A stretch of 39,136 nt of DNA from JANQIV01 sp050117315 (GCA_050117315.1 JASFMY010000051.1:1-39136); one strand, 5' to 3'. Shown: positions 16,771 through 26,089, numbered from the stretch's first letter. The notes: generated from the letters alone by a model not told the origin. Made by a program: numbers and translations.

Positions 16771-17973
16771 TTAGAACCTATAATTAGATGGAAATATTTT
16801 AGCTATATTTTCTAGTAATTGCGCAACTATACTTTTTGTTTTTCGCTTGTTTGAAAATTTTTTCACATAATCCTGAATAGCCTTTTTAGTGCCTATGTCC
16901 TTGCCTTTTTTTTGGCTTAAATAATATTTATGAGTCATTATTTGAACGTACAAGCTAACCGAATTTATATCGGAAAACAAATCTAATATACCTGATTTTT
17001 CAAATTCATCTATTATCGGCTTATAAATTTTATCAATCCAGTCTTTTGCGGAAACTTCCATGGAGACTTCCTCGTTAGCATGTTCGCTTAGATACCACTT
17101 ATGCTCATCAATCTGTTTTTGAATTGCTTCTAAAAAATTAATATCGGTAATCTCAAAAAAAGTTTCTCTAACAATTATGCCCGTCTCTTCTTCAAATACT
17201 TTAATTCTTTTCAGCAGGTCATAATGTTCATTGTATTTTTTTAGAAAATATTTTTTGTCTTCTTTTAACGAAATGTGTTCCCTGTCGGAACCTTGCTTAA
17301 TATATTCCTCATTAAAAAATCTTAATGAATTAAAGAAATCCTTTAAATCCTCTTTTAACAAATCTTTTGATATCTCCGGCAGTATTTTTACAGATTCTGC
17401 ATCGGTAAGAAATGCTTTAACTTCGGTTATAGTATTTCCTCTTTCATTCAATACTTTTGTGAACTTAATTAAATTATTGGTAAGTGACGCATCTCCCCAA
17501 TAAATATTAAGCACGTGAAGCTGCGCCAATAATCTGGCTACGGCTTTGTATAAGATTTTCCTGTTCTCTTCTTTAAAATCCCACTTAAATAAAATTGAAT
17601 GAGGCACTGATTTATCTTTGAGAATTGTAACAACAAATGCCAAGTCATCTTCAATGCCGTTTACGGCGGGGTTATTTTCATCCCTGTAAATTACGTACCC
17701 TGCCGGGGTAAGTGTATGAATTCCCCGTTTTAACAGCCTTGCAAACGTGTCGACTTCAAAGTAAGCATTAACGGGTGTTGTTTGTTTAACGGCAAAAGAA
17801 TAATTTTGTGTTTTAATAAATTCAACAAGGTGTTTCGATCTTCCTTTCCGGACATTCTTAATAAACACGAAATCATTTTCTACCCATTCACTTAATGGTT
17901 TATGCCATGGAAGATTTTTTAATTCTTCTCTATAAGGCTGATAAATATTAAATACAAGATTTTCTTTAGTCAT
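16771..17973 (-). CDS. DUF4032 protein with lipopolysaccharide-kinase-like fold
   Basis: The first ~220 residues resemble a small-molecule or Kdo-kinase-like fold: SFAVKQTTPVNAYFEVD carries a lysine in the position of the ATP-binding strand, LLAQLHVLNIYWGDASLTNN (about residues 146-165) a catalytic-loop-like H-x-x-x-x-WGD, and VKAFLTDAES (about 181-190) a DFG-like LTDAE. These motifs mark the DUF4032 family. The C-terminal ~170 residues are helical and end in a basic tail (KRKTKSI). The gene overlaps none but abuts the phosphatase gene and lies two bases after the M64 peptidase. A kinase activity opposite the phosphatase is an inference from the fold and pairing. Confidence 0.75.
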   Translation of the reverse strand: MTKENLVFNIYQPYREELKNLPWHKPLSEWVENDFVFIKNVRKGRSKHLVEFIKTQNYSFAVKQTTPVNAYFEVDTFARLLKRGIHTLTPAGYVIYRDENNPAVNGIEDDLAFVVTILKDKSVPHSILFKWDFKEENRKILYKAVARLLAQLHVLNIYWGDASLTNNLIKFTKVLNERGNTITEVKAFLTDAESVKILPEISKDLLKEDLKDFFNSLRFFNEEYIKQGSDREHISLKEDKKYFLKKYNEHYDLLKRIKVFEEETGIIVRETFFEITDINFLEAIQKQIDEHKWYLSEHANEEVSMEVSAKDWIDKIYKPIIDEFEKSGILDLFSDINSVSLYVQIMTHKYYLSQKKGKDIGTKKAIQDYVKKFSNKRKTKSIVAQLLENIAKIFPSNYRF

Positions 17974-17975
17974 AC

Positions 17976-19241
17976 TTATTCTGAATAAAATTTAATCACT
18001 TTGTCAATTATATCTTTTGAAGGTCTGTTAAATTCTTTGGCACTTAACGAATTCATTATACTGTTCCTTGTAGGCCTGTAAACTCCTTTGGCAACATAAC
18101 CACCTCCTTCAAAAACGCCGAGTTTATCATCATAATCAGGTTCGTCGGGCGTGGGGACCGGAGTTCCTTCTTTCAAAAGGTTTTTCCATTTTGAATCAAA
18201 GTCAACAAGAGTTGTAATATTAACTTCCCAGGGTTCTACATCTAAAGAATAAAATTCTTCGTAAGTGTAAGGATCGACATATTCATCTGCTAACCCGGCC
18301 AGACCGTGGCCCAGTTCATGAACAAAAACTTCTTCGCTTAAATTATTTTTAATTGCCGTTAACGAGTAATAATTATAAATAGCCCCGCCGCCGTATTTAT
18401 CCGAGTTGGCTAAAATATAAATTTGATCGTACGGAGCGTTTGCGGCCAAATCTTTTACTGCGTAAAAATCATCGGTCATCAAATATCTTTCACTGTCAAA
18501 TGTATAATATTTTGAATTTAGTAAAGTGTTTTTCCAAACAGAGTCACGGGGAATGTCAACGCCGCTGTCAATAGAAGGGGCATAAACTCCCCATACATTT
18601 ATGTTCTCTTTGTTCTTGTTAAACGGTTCATACTTCCAGAGTGCTTCCGTAAATTTTTTGCACGCTTCTTTGAAATCACCCATTTCATCTGCAGTATAAC
18701 CTTCGGGTAAAAGGACTATATCGTACTTTACGGAATGGTCGCCTGAATTGTGTACCTCAAAATTGTCGTATTTTAATTTTCTCTCTTGAATAATAAAATA
18801 GTCTTCCGGGTCAACTTCATGTCCAAACAGTTTATAGAAATTGTTCTTTTTATCTCTTCCGTGAACTTCAACTACAACTTTATTTTTCGGAAAAGGAAAC
18901 ACAACAGATTCACTGTAAGCCCTTTTATATTTTTTAGCTTCTGCAGTTGTCTGCCATTCTCTAAACAAACTGCAAAAGCCTCTTGAATAAATCAATTTGT
19001 TTGATCCGGCATCAAAAACCTTTACCATAAAATCACCGAGATTTAATTCGTCAATCAAATTTGTTTTTGACCCGCCCCAATAAGGCTCTTCAACAAGTTT
19101 ATTGAAGACAAACTCTTCAGCTTCATTATTTCCCAAACGGTAGTAATCCATTCTCAATGATTTGTCTTCAAAAAAGTCCGCAAAATTATTTTGTGCATTA
19201 ACTAAAGTAATAAATGATAAAAATATGATTATTTTTCTCAT
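17976..19241 (-). CDS. Secreted M64 (IgA-peptidase-like) zinc metallopeptidase
   Basis: The zinc motif is VFVHELGHGLAGLADEYVD (about residues 302-320), with HExxH, the third ligand region and the DEY typical of peptidase family M64. DIVLLPEGYTADEMGDF and NINVWGVYAPSIDSGVDIP are also conserved features of this family. The start at 19241 is chosen over 19277 because it begins a signal peptide (MRKIIIFLSFITLVNAQ) and has GGGAA nearby. This gives 421 residues. No T9SS domain is seen, so it is probably periplasmic or released by another route. It is the first gene of the ten-gene array. Its physiological substrate is unknown. Confidence 0.88.
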   Translation of the reverse strand: MRKIIIFLSFITLVNAQNNFADFFEDKSLRMDYYRLGNNEAEEFVFNKLVEEPYWGGSKTNLIDELNLGDFMVKVFDAGSNKLIYSRGFCSLFREWQTTAEAKKYKRAYSESVVFPFPKNKVVVEVHGRDKKNNFYKLFGHEVDPEDYFIIQERKLKYDNFEVHNSGDHSVKYDIVLLPEGYTADEMGDFKEACKKFTEALWKYEPFNKNKENINVWGVYAPSIDSGVDIPRDSVWKNTLLNSKYYTFDSERYLMTDDFYAVKDLAANAPYDQIYILANSDKYGGGAIYNYYSLTAIKNNLSEEVFVHELGHGLAGLADEYVDPYTYEEFYSLDVEPWEVNITTLVDFDSKWKNLLKEGTPVPTPDEPDYDDKLGVFEGGGYVAKGVYRPTRNSIMNSLSAKEFNRPSKDIIDKVIKFYSE

Positions 19242-19284
19242 AGAATTTTCCCAAGTAATGAAAAATTGATCTAGCAAATATAAG

Positions 19285-19310
19285 AAAAAAGCCCTTATTT
19301 TAAGGGTTTC
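19285..19310 (-). terminator. Terminator-like hairpin in the leader of the M64-thr array
   Basis: Read on the - strand, CCCTTAAAATAAGGG is a 6 bp stem with a three-base loop followed by C and six T. It lies about 45 bases before the M64 start, inside the expected leader. It would end transcription entering from upstream, or act as an attenuator. No competing hairpin is obvious. Confidence 0.5.
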
Positions 19311-19395
19311 TACGCGTTAAAAAAATGTTATAAACGATATTTTTTTAGTAAATCATATCAATATACTCAGCTTTTACCATGTTGAATGAAATAAA

Positions 19396-19600
19396 GTCAC
19401 ACATGTCTAGCAAGCAAAGTCAATATGAGTAGTGAGCAAACTCTTATATGAGCAAGTAACAAAGTCACTATAAGTAAGGAGCAAACACTTATGTGAGTAG
19501 ACAGCAAAGTCTTATGTGTGTAAGAAGAAAAACCGTATATGAGCAGGCTGCATGGTCTTTTATGATCGGGAATGCATGCCCTATATAAGTATTTGCATAT
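19396..19600. repeat. Degenerate 22-24 bp tandem repeats, about nine units
   Basis: Units start at about 19396, 19419, 19441, 19464, 19486, 19509, 19532, 19555 and 19579. The consensus is about GTCnTATATGAGTAGnGAG followed by CAAA. Lengths alternate 22 and 23 for the first half and drift to 24. The later units are more eroded. There is no open reading frame through the array and no CRISPR-like pattern of conserved repeats and unique spacers. It lies between the leader hairpin of the M64-thr array and a MITE. Confidence 0.8.
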
Positions 19601-19610
19601 ATTTTTGCAT

Positions 19611-19892
19611 CATATATTATCAATTGCCGTTACTAACCGCCCGAGGGTGTGCGATTTTTCAAGTTTTAGGGCGATTTGGTAAATCGTCCATACAAATTTC
19701 GAATGAATTATGAATAAGTAGGGTGAAACAGCATTTGGCCCTGCTGTCTTCACAAGCCTAACCCGGATAGAATCCGGGCTTTTCCGGGAAGGGATTCTTT
19801 AAGAAAATGTTGGGATTGGTGCTAAAAAAAATAAATATTTTGCATTATGTGACGCATATGCGCAATCCGGAGATCTTTGACGGCAATAAAAA
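19611..19892. other. Gene-free stretch
   Basis: No coding region is seen. It holds a GCGATTT/AAATCG(T) mini-hairpin near 19671-19690 and an inverted repeat CCCGGAT-AGA-ATCCGGG at 19762-19778 followed by CTTTT, which could work as a weak + strand terminator. A related sequence occurs in inverse orientation near 30256. Confidence 0.5.
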
Positions 19893-20027
19893 TATACACA
19901 GGTCAAATTGGTTTTGGGATTTTGCCATAAAGTCCTCACCTGGCCGTACGAGACTTTGGGAGGCGGGGAGGATTTAGGTGAGTTCTAAATAAAAACAAAA
20001 TCACAAAACCAATTTGCAACAAGTATA
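19893..20027. mobile_element. MITE copy A (TIR family shared by four copies)
   Basis: The ends are TATAC and GTATA, with long imperfect terminal inverted repeats containing CAAATTGGTTTTG at the left and CAAAACCAATTTG at the right. The interior holds the sequence GGAGGCGGGGAGGATTTAGG, shared with copies B and C. It codes for nothing. The TA at each border fits insertion by an IS630/Tc1-type transposase. Confidence 0.85.
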
Positions 20028-20030
20028 ATT

Positions 20031-20049
20031 GTCACGGTGTGACCGTGAC
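20031..20049. repeat. Perfect inverted repeat
   Basis: GTCACGGT and ACCGTGAC flank a three-base GTG loop, three bases after MITE A. It could be a weak terminator hairpin (TGCTTTT follows) or a protein-binding palindrome. Confidence 0.5.
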
Positions 20050-20128
20050 TGCTTTTAATATTTCAGTTCGTTTGATGCCGATTGGAGCTCATTTAATGCG
20101 AAATGGAGTTCTTTATATCAATTTCAAT

Positions 20129-20293
20129 CTGTTAAAAATAGATTAGTGCCCACGAAGTGTAGTAACCGCTGTGGAAGTACTTATTCCAGCAATTAAATTA
20201 TGTTTTTTTTTATTCTTTAACAGCTTTCTTAACCGTTCAGCAATCGTGCCACCGAGTGGCTGAAGTTTTAAACGAAAGCGTGGTCGGTGGCAG
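20129..20293. repeat. Short inverted-repeat elements
   Basis: CTGTTAAAAATA at 20129-20140 is matched by TATTCTTTAACAG at 20211-20223, marking a possible 95 bp MITE-like element. Directly behind it, TTCAGC/GCTGAA and GTGCCACCGA / TCGGTGGCA form nested palindromes up to about 20293. No protein is encoded. From here to 20772 I see no convincing gene; an 83-codon frame on the - strand at 20489-20740 has no recognisable features. Confidence 0.5.
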
Positions 20294-20772
20294 CAATGAA
20301 AACACATCAATAATATTAAGAATTAAGGGTAGTTGAACCAGAGATTTATGGAAGGAATATACTCAGCTATGTATGGAAAATATAAAGGTTATGAGACATC
20401 TTCAGTGGTTCTTGACAGCAGACAACAAATATATTAGAGGCTTAATATCAAACAAAAAAGTTCGATTTAGTTTATCACTAAAACAAAACTAATCCGTAAT
20501 TATTTCTATTTCAAGGGGAAAGTAGATAAATAATGAATATAGACTCAATATATTATTATACAATTTTCTTATATTGAATTTCAATATCCTAAACAATACA
20601 TTTATTCTGTACACTTCTAAAAAAGTTGGGCTGTATGATATTACAAAAGAATAATCAGATGGGCAATCAGACTCATCGTTATAATTTGTCAATTTTATTT
20701 TTATGAATATATCGATATTCATAAATTTCGTATTTCTCAAAACATTTCACATTAAAATCTTAGGAGCTACAA

Positions 20773-22458
20773 ATGAAAAAAGTTTTAATTTTATTGCTGT
20801 TTCAGTTCATATTGACTCAATATGTATTCTGCCAGTGGTCGCAAGATGAATTTATTATAGGAACATTTTGGGATCCAATTTTATCAACTAACACAGATAC
20901 GTCAGACGCTATCGTTACAACTCATATTGCAAATTTTCAAAAAGCAAGGGATGCTCACTTTAACCTGTTTACCGGGTCTCAAGACCATTTCAATACTCCT
21001 ATTGGTATTGTTAACTCTCAAACGGGAATGGATTATGCACTGTATATTGCATCTCAAGTTTCTGGTATAAGATATCTAGTTTGGGATAGGTCTTCGACCG
21101 GATTTTATCAGAAAAATTTCAATTCGTCTAATGCCAATAACATTGTATCTCATTATACTGGCTTAGATACCGACAGAAGAAATACTATGTATGGTTACCA
21201 TATATGGGATGAACCATTTACAAGCAATGCATCGGAAACTAAATCGTGGGTAAATTACCTTAAGACTAACGATCCAGATAAATTGGCATACATCAACTTA
21301 TTGCCAATTTACGGGTTTGAAAATAGGACAGATTACGAAGCATATTTAGATTTGTATCTAAATGATACAAACACAGCCAATAATCCTGATGTAGTTGCAT
21401 TTGACCATTATCCTTTCTTATCTACAGGAACCCGTACCGATTATTTTTATAACATAAGTATTATACGCGAAAAAGCAGGTAGTAGACCATTTTGGGTTTA
21501 TCCTATGTCTGCCGGGCATAATACATATCTTGATCCAAATGAAAACCATTTAAGATTTATGGTATTCTGTCCGATTGCTTATGGAGCTAAAGGAATAATT
21601 TATTTTACTTACGAATTGGTAAATTACAATTCCAATTCTACTGAAGTTTATCGCACAGCATTAATACATGAAACTTCTGAGCAACTAAATTATTCCGTTG
21701 TACAAACAATTAATCATTACATTACAAATGTATTAGGACCAGTTGTAATGAACTCTAAACATATTGGAGCTTACCATGTTTCATCAAATCCTACAGGAGA
21801 AACTATTCCAGATAAAGAACTAATTTCTCCCAATAAAACTCCTTTGCTTTATGAGCTCAATGATAATCAACTTATGGCAGGTATCTTCCAGGATAATTCA
21901 ACAACAACAACATACTATATTCTAGTAATTAACAAAAGTTTATCAGAAATAACTAATGCTACTGTAACTCTTAAGGGTAGTTACAATTCGGGTGTACAGT
22001 TAGCACCTTTATTGTACAATTACACCGGCAGTACAAATTACACTTCTGCTAGTGTATCAGTAAATTCAACTACAAATAAAACCGAGGTTAGTTTAGATAG
22101 CTTAAGAGGTGGAGAATGTAAATTAATTAGAATTATGAATGTGACAAACATTTATGTACCTGCTATGAAGAACTGATTATGACGGTGACGGAATGGCAGA
22201 CATAAGCGTAAAAACTGACTCTGAATTATGGAAAATTGACTACGCAGCTAACGGCTTCGGAAGCTGGGATGATACCTTTACTTCTAGAGGCGATGCTGGC
22301 GCTATTCCTGTTTCCACCGATTACGATGGTGACGGAATGGCTGATTTATCAGTTAAAGTAAACTGGAACGGAAAATGGCTTATTGATTATGCTTACAATG
22401 GTTATGGAGCTTGGGAAGGTCCAACTACAAGTGTAAATATTTATGGTGATGAAACTGA
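20773..22458 (+). pseudogene. Secreted glycosidase-like protein with FG-GAP-like tail, frameshifted and cut by an IS
   Basis: The start has AGGAG eight bases upstream and a signal peptide (MKKVLILLLFQFILTQYVFC). The main frame (467 codons, to 22176) looks like a TIM-barrel glycoside hydrolase of the GH42/GH5-like kind: YGYHIWDEPF near residues 140-149 holds the likely acid/base Glu, followed by VVAFDHYPF and AKGIIYFTYE later. The exact family is uncertain. After VPAMKN the frame stops. One base out of phase it continues TDYDGDGMADISVKTD and, 45 residues later, STDYDGDGMADLSVKVN, two calcium-binding FG-GAP/VCBS-like repeats. Removing one A in AAGAA (22168-22172) joins them. Coding similarity ends near 22458, where an IS630 remnant begins, so the natural C-terminus is lost. 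Confidence 0.75.
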
Positions 22459-22967
22459 GCACCCTATTATTGGAAAAAGCATTTTAGAGAAAGGCATAGT
22501 ATAGAAGAGTGGTTAGAAGATTCGTATAAAAGTTATATTGGAAAATTAAGCCAAGAAGAAAAAGAAATCTTAGAAAGCTATCTACTTGCTCATATATAAC
22601 ACAAGTCAAATTGGTTTTGGGATTTTGCGATGAAGTCCTCTCTTTTTAAGACCTGCCCGCCGTACAAGACTTTGGGAGGCGGGGAGGATTTAGGTGAGTT
22701 CAAAATAAAAACAAAATCCCAAAACCAATTTGGAACAAGTATAATACCAGACTCAGCAGAACTCATAGAGTTTATAAGAGCTAACTTTAAGAAAAGCTTT
22801 AGTCGCAGTGGTATAGTCAATCTACTTCATAGAATGGGCTTTGTATATAAGCAAACCAGTATAATACCATCAAAATATGATGAGAAAAAACAAGAGTTAT
22901 TTAAGCGAGAATATGAGAAGATAAAAGAAGAATTAAGCGAAGAAGATACGATAAATTGTTTAAATAC
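22459..22967 (+). pseudogene. IS630-family transposase remnant, split by MITE B
   Basis: In frame from 22459 the translation reads PYYWKKHFRERHSIEEWLED, the end of the helix-turn-helix region of an IS630 transposase, then KLSQEEKEILESYLLAHI up to 22596. The same frame resumes at 22744 with IPDSAELIEFIRANFKKSF, then SGIVNLLHRMGFVYKQ and KYDEKKQELFKREYEKIKEE, the HTH/linker segment of the family. It ends after LSEEDTI, just before the catalytic DDE core. Removing 147 bases (22597-22743) restores one frame, so MITE B inserted precisely into this gene. Both the first part and the catalytic domain are missing, so it is inactive. Confidence 0.75.
22595..22743. mobile_element. MITE copy B, inserted in the IS630 remnant
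   Basis: It has the same ends and terminal inverted repeats as copy A (TCAAATTGGTTTTGGGATTT at the left and AAATCCCAAAACCAATTTG at the right). The centre has CTCTCTTTTTAAGA as in copy D, but followed by an extra ~32 base palindrome CCTGCCCGCCG...GGCGGG (22652-22684). TATA sequences flank both ends. Confidence 0.88.
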
Positions 22968-23064
22968 TTCAAAACTGCCGGGACACAATTTCCGGCAGTA
23001 CAATTTTCTACTCGTAGAGAAACCCCGCCCCAAAAAGTGGTTGGCAGACACTTCTCGACGATTT

Positions 23065-23183
23065 AAGGCTGATAATATACGGCAATATTTCTCGTCTTTG
23101 AAAACAGGCATAAAATCTTTCACTGTGATAGTTACAAAGAATTTTTGTTCATCGGTGAGTTTATTTCTGCCTAGTGGCGGCAT
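23065..23183 (-). pseudogene. IS200-like (RAYT/Y1) transposase N-terminal stub
   Basis: From 23183 the - strand reads MPPLGRNKLTDEQKFFVTIT then VKDFMPVFKDEKYCRILS, which matches the first strand and helix of Y1/RAYT transposases (FFVTIT, PVFKDEKYCRI). After about 40 codons the similarity ends, and the rest of the frame (to 22827) is unrelated. The HUH motif and the catalytic tyrosine are missing. A CTGCCGGGA/TCCGGCAG inverted repeat at 22975-22998 may be the other end of this element. Confidence 0.6.
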
Positions 23184-23245
23184 TTTCTTATAAATTTCAA
23201 TTTGAACTAAAAGTATGAATTTTGTTTGTGGAACTGAAATAGAAA

Positions 23246-23291
23246 CAGCCGAGGGATGTTTATCCGGCTTTGACGGAGTCCTCCTCGGCTG
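23246..23291 (-). terminator. Inverted repeat downstream of clpC, possible terminator
   Basis: CAGCCGAGG (23246-23254) and CCTCGGCTG (23283-23291) form a 9 bp stem with an inner TCCG/CGGA pairing. It lies about 38 bases after the clpC stop. On the - strand TTTCTATTTC follows, a weak U-tract. Confidence 0.45.
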
Positions 23292-23328
23292 GCAATAGAT
23301 ATCTTTTAATGCTTTACCGTGTCCTTAT

Positions 23329-25839
23329 TTATTTTGTATCTTCGCTTGCTTTAGCTTCTTCTTCTTGGTCTATGTTCCCATCTTCATTAGACTTTTCAGT
23401 CACAACAAAATATAATTCTTCGGTTTCAAGTTTGTGTTTAACAGTAATTAAATCACCGTCCTTAAAGTGCCCAAGCAATACCTCTTCGGCAAGGGGATCT
23501 TCAACATATTTTTGAATAGCTCTTTTTAACGGTCTTGCGCCGAATTTTTCATCAAAACCTTTGTCGGTCAAAAACTTTATCGCACTTTCGTCCAGTTCTA
23601 TATCATATTTATTGTTTCTCACGTTCTCAATTAAGTCTTTCATTTCAATACCGATAATCTTTTCGATATCTTTTTTAGTTAAGTTTCTAAAAACTATTGC
23701 GTCGTCAACCCTGTTTAAGAATTCCGGGTTGAATAACTTTTTCATGGCATCTTCAACCGTATTTTTCAGATGGTCGTATTTATCGGTCGAGTCCTCTCCG
23801 CCAAAACCAAAGCCTCCGGTTGATTTTATATCTTTAGTGCCTACGTTAGATGTCATTATGATAATTGCATTCTTAAAGTCAACTCTTCTGCCGAGGCTGT
23901 CGGTTAATTGCCCGTCATCAAGAACCTGAAGAAGGATATTAAATACATCTGGATGAGCTTTTTCAATTTCGTCCAAAAGTACAACCGAGTATGGTTTTCT
24001 TCTAACTTTTTCGGTTAATTGTCCGCCTTCTTCATAACCAACATATCCCGGAGGTGCACCTACCAACCTTGACACGGCATATTTTTCCATGTATTCACTC
24101 ATATCAATTCTTATAAGCGCTTCTTCGGAATCGAATAAATATCGTGCAAGCACTTTGGCTAATTCTGTTTTACCAACTCCTGTTGGTCCCAAGAATATGA
24201 AGCTTCCGATCGGTTTGGTCGGACTTTTAAGTCCTGCTCTTGTTCTTCTAATTGCTTTTGATAATTTTTCAACTGCTTCATCCTGTCCCACAATTTTATC
24301 TTTAAGAGCATCTGCCATTTTCATTAATTTTTCGGACTCAGCCTGTACTACTCTTGTAACAGGAATACCGGTCATCATTGATACAACAGTTGCAATATCG
24401 TCTTCGGAAACATCATAAACTATTTCCTGATTTTGGGCTTCCCATTCCTGTTTTGCAATTTCAAGGTCAGACTGTAAAGTTCTTTCTTTATCTCTTAACC
24501 TTGCAGCCTCTTCAAAGTCCTGTTGTTTAACAACTTGTGTTTTCTTTTTCCTTACTTCTTCTATCTGTTCTTCAAGCTTTAGAATCTCTTCCGATACGGT
24601 AAAATTACCCATGTGAACACGTGAGCCCGCTTCATCCAGTACGTCAATAGCCTTATCGGGAAAGTGTCTATCGGTTATATATCTGTCTGCCAACCTCACT
24701 GCATTTTCAATTGCATCATTTGAATATTTCACATGATGATGTTCTTCATATTTAAACTTGATGTTTTCAAGAATTTTAATCGTCTCGCTTACTGTCGGAG
24801 GATCAACCATCACTTTCTGAAACCTTCTATCAAGAGCTCCGTCTGTTTCAACAAATTTCCTGTATTCGTCCAAAGTTGTAGCGCCAATACATTGTATGTC
24901 GCCTCTTGCAAGCGCCGGTTTAAACATATTTGAAGCATCCAGCGAACCGGTTGCACCTCCGGCTCCCACTATAGTATGAAGCTCATCAATGAACAAAATT
25001 ATATCGTCCGCTTTTTCCAATTCGTTCATTAATGCTTTCATTCTTTCTTCAAATTGACCTCGGTATTTTGTACCGGCAACCATGCCTGCTAAATCCAGGG
25101 TAACAACTCTTTTGTCCTGAAGAATTCTCGGTACTCTTCTGTTTATAATTTTTAAAGCTAACCCTTCGGCAATAGCCGTTTTACCAACTCCCGGTTCGCC
25201 GATCAATACAGGGTTGTTTTTCTTTCTTCTACTTAAAACCTGCGCAACTCTTTCAATTTCTTTTTCACGGCCAATAACGGGATCAAGTTTGTCATCAATT
25301 GCCAGGCGGGTTAAATCCCTTCCGAAATTATCCAATACGGGAGTTTTGGTTTTCTCTTTCTTTTTACCGGGGGGAGTTTGAATTTTGGGTTTGTCGGGAT
25401 TTTTGCTGCTCAAAATATTATTTAGCTCTGATCTGGCACTTTCATAAGTAACATTAAATTGATGCAGTATTTGAGTAGCAATATTATCTTCATCTCTTAA
25501 AAGAGATAATAAAATATGCTCCGTCCCAATTACATCGGATTTATAAATTTTTGATTCAATCTGGGTTATTTTTAAAACTTTTTCCGCCTGTTTTGTTAAC
25601 GGAATATTGCCGATAGTTAACGTACCGCCGGCAGTTTTAACTGTATCTTCAATTGCTTTTTTTAGTTTTATAAGGTCTACATCTAAATTCCGCAGAATTT
25701 GGACTGCAACACCCTGACCTTCTCTGATAATTCCCAGTAAGAGATGTTCGGTTCCAATGTAATCATGTCCTAATCTTAATGCTTCTTCCCTACTTAACCT
25801 AATAACCTCTTGAACGCGTTCCGAAAAATTACCGTCCAT
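23329..25839 (-). CDS. clpC: ATP-dependent Clp protease ATPase subunit ClpC
   Basis: This AAA+ unfoldase feeds ClpP. The 836 residues hold two Clp N repeats (about 1-145), AAA-1 with Walker A GEPGVGKTAIAEG (about 213-225) and Walker B FIDELHTI, then a UVR/M domain (QQDFEEAARLRDKERTL, about 437-453), AAA-2 with GPTGVGKTELAK (about 552-563), and the C-terminal D2-small domain. The UVR motif separates ClpC from ClpA and ClpB. The C-terminal tail is acidic (DQEEEAKASEDTK). The start has a strong AAAGGAGAT. It is monocistronic, divergent from floA. Confidence 0.96.
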   Translation of the reverse strand: MDGNFSERVQEVIRLSREEALRLGHDYIGTEHLLLGIIREGQGVAVQILRNLDVDLIKLKKAIEDTVKTAGGTLTIGNIPLTKQAEKVLKITQIESKIYKSDVIGTEHILLSLLRDEDNIATQILHQFNVTYESARSELNNILSSKNPDKPKIQTPPGKKKEKTKTPVLDNFGRDLTRLAIDDKLDPVIGREKEIERVAQVLSRRKKNNPVLIGEPGVGKTAIAEGLALKIINRRVPRILQDKRVVTLDLAGMVAGTKYRGQFEERMKALMNELEKADDIILFIDELHTIVGAGGATGSLDASNMFKPALARGDIQCIGATTLDEYRKFVETDGALDRRFQKVMVDPPTVSETIKILENIKFKYEEHHHVKYSNDAIENAVRLADRYITDRHFPDKAIDVLDEAGSRVHMGNFTVSEEILKLEEQIEEVRKKKTQVVKQQDFEEAARLRDKERTLQSDLEIAKQEWEAQNQEIVYDVSEDDIATVVSMMTGIPVTRVVQAESEKLMKMADALKDKIVGQDEAVEKLSKAIRRTRAGLKSPTKPIGSFIFLGPTGVGKTELAKVLARYLFDSEEALIRIDMSEYMEKYAVSRLVGAPPGYVGYEEGGQLTEKVRRKPYSVVLLDEIEKAHPDVFNILLQVLDDGQLTDSLGRRVDFKNAIIIMTSNVGTKDIKSTGGFGFGGEDSTDKYDHLKNTVEDAMKKLFNPEFLNRVDDAIVFRNLTKKDIEKIIGIEMKDLIENVRNNKYDIELDESAIKFLTDKGFDEKFGARPLKRAIQKYVEDPLAEEVLLGHFKDGDLITVKHKLETEELYFVVTEKSNEDGNIDQEEEAKASEDTK

Positions 25840-26089
25840 TATATCTCCTTTGTGTTTCGCATAGTAAACACTTAATTTGCTAAAAACGTTTCGTTAAATA
25901 TAAAGATTGAAAGTCCTGTAATCAAGAATATAAAGTTTTAAGAAAAATTTGAAATGATTTCTTTCATTAAATAGACAACCACAGTGAACAAATTATTCCA
26001 TTTTATTATTCCACGTTATTGTAATAGTCTTTGTACTTACTTATTTTAATAATTAGATTCCCAAATAAAATTTTTAATTAGGAGTTAAA

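Noticed and set aside
19396..19600. Possible CRISPR array
   Set aside because: The units touch each other with no unique spacers, the unit is only 22-24 bases and degenerate, and there are no cas genes.
20489..20740. 83-codon - strand frame
   Set aside because: Low complexity, no homologous motif and no ribosome binding site.
22827..23183. 118-codon - strand frame as a full gene
   Set aside because: Only the first ~40 codons resemble a Y1/RAYT transposase; the rest is antisense to the IS630 remnant.
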